From: Immersiella caudata
Lineage: Eukaryota > Ascomycota > Sordariomycetes > Sordariales > Lasiosphaeriaceae
Reading direction: 5' to 3'
Assembly (NCBI GenBank): GCA_030512335.1
Contig: JAULSU010000006.1
Coordinates: forward strand, 620,001-684,000
DNA length: 64,000 nt
A program made the position numbers and the translations under genes. This document shows positions 63,194 to 64,000 of this stretch, piece after piece. The notes under the pieces were generated by a model. That model saw only the letters and a list, made by a program, of their open reading frames with translations. It had not been told where the DNA came from and ran no database searches. Position 1 is the first letter of the stretch; each line of letters opens with the position of its first letter.

Positions 63194-64000
63194 CTAAATC
63201 CTCCGCCGTCGCGGTCGAGCATCTCGAGACGAGAGCTGCAACCGCATACCGGTCTTGCGAGTGAATATGAGCAAGCATGAGATCCTCCGGAACTTCTCGT
63301 ACTCTATGGCGTGCAAAACGGGTTTCAACCCGATCGGGTAGCGGTCGCTATGGGGGCAAGGTTGGTAGAGATACCGGCTTGCAAATTCGCACTCCATGAC
63401 TATCGCTGAGACTGTTTCTGGATTGATCAGTCTCAGAACCGACAGTATGCCGTTGACGGCATCGTCGGTCTCCGGTAGTGGCGTTCTCATCTCTTCGCGG
63501 GCTTCGAAAAATCGACGGACCAGTCCCCAGAGATCGACACCCAGTAGTCTCTCGACATCTGCGCGTGCTTCGGCTCTCAATTCGTCCAAGAAGACTGCAA
63601 CAATAGAGTCAGCATTCTCTCACCAGAGCAGATCCACATCAACACCTACCGAAAACTGGGGCCGGAACGATGCGGGTCAAGACATCCGCAACGAACATGT
63701 TGTATGGCCCTGTGTGCCCGAATATGAGGTCCTGTGACCAACGCACAACGCTCGCAAGATGGTGAAGCATGTACGCCGCAGCCAAATGGAACCCCATCTC
63801 CAAACAGTTGAAGCGGCTGCTCAGCTGGGGATTCAGCCACACGTTCATGGCCTTGCGGATAGGCTCACGGCCCATCAGATCAAATTTCTTGACGTGCATG
63901 GCCATGAGGAAAACCTCTGTCGGCGCCATCTCCTCGTCGCCGACTTCATAAATTTTGTGGAGAATGCAGCAGAGTGTCCACATCACCTCGGGATCGTCTT
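63194..64000 (-). CDS. Partial gene at right edge, BTB-like fungal protein (tentative)
   Basis: Two exons are visible: from the window edge to 63650, and 63594-63194. The 55-nt intron has GTAGGT, TGCTGAC and TTGCAG, and joins RIVPAPVF to VFLDELRAEARADVERLLGV. The frame is open to the edge, so the 5' end lies beyond. Text such as VFLMAMHVKKFDLMGREPIR followed by KAMNVWLNP, and AAAYMLHHLASVV, resembles the part after the BTB domain in expanded fungal BTB proteins (a living-cell-type, then Trp-Leu pattern). This is a weak match; treat as hypothetical. The basic end RDARPRRRRI may be a further frame loss or the true C-terminus. Confidence 0.5.

Overview
The window comes from the nuclear genome of a filamentous ascomycete (Pezizomycotina, most likely a Sordariomycete). 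Genes are split by short introns of about 41-160 nt, with GT..AG ends and CTGAC/CTAAC branch sites. The gene set includes translin, Ten1, Snf7, Ice2, Gpi11, Ste24, GH3 and lipase_3 enzymes and Helo-like/NACHT (NLR-like) genes. Species cannot be set from the sequence. No tRNA, rRNA, CRISPR or intact transposon was found.

Layout. 1-1.6 kb: decayed NACHT gene cut by the left edge. 2.7-7.9 kb: Mtr2/NTF2-like export factor (+), farnesyltransferase alpha subunit (-) and mevalonate kinase (-). 9.5-12.8 kb: an alpha-beta-barrel-like gene broken by a stop, ribosomal protein eL38 (-), a tiny four-exon membrane protein (+) and a decayed protein kinase (-). 14-16.7 kb: Ste24 CAAX protease (+) and mitochondrial bL34m (+). 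17.7-19.2 kb: decayed CorA-like membrane protein (-). 20-26 kb: secreted GH3 glycosidase (-) and secreted class 3 lipase (+). 27-34 kb: Ice2 (-) and a large NLR-like gene (+). 34.5-44 kb: sparse, holding a decayed small gene, a conserved 128-aa protein, Ten1 (-) and Snf7 (+). 44.3-57.4 kb: one giant Ala/Glu/Pro/Val-rich repeat protein of about 4,286 aa. 58-64 kb: translin, Gpi11, a mitochondrial carrier, eL22 (-) and a gene running off the right edge (-).

How the genes relate. Most are unrelated housekeeping genes. Mevalonate kinase (isoprenoid supply), the farnesyltransferase alpha subunit and Ste24 are three steps of protein prenylation within 12 kb. Between the housekeeping genes lie several decayed genes of expanded, fast-evolving fungal families.

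Most unusual points: (i) a GH3 gene that stays in frame only with two back-to-back introns separated by one nucleotide (stwintron-like); (ii) the giant low-complexity protein with a phosphatase-docking-like motif and two Gly/Ala hydrophobic segments; (iii) an NLR-like C-terminus of 27-bp repeats open in two frames; (iv) several genes whose coding strand flips from C-rich to G-rich part way along.

Exon boundaries were worked out by hand from splice signals, frame continuity and remembered family resemblance. No database search was run.
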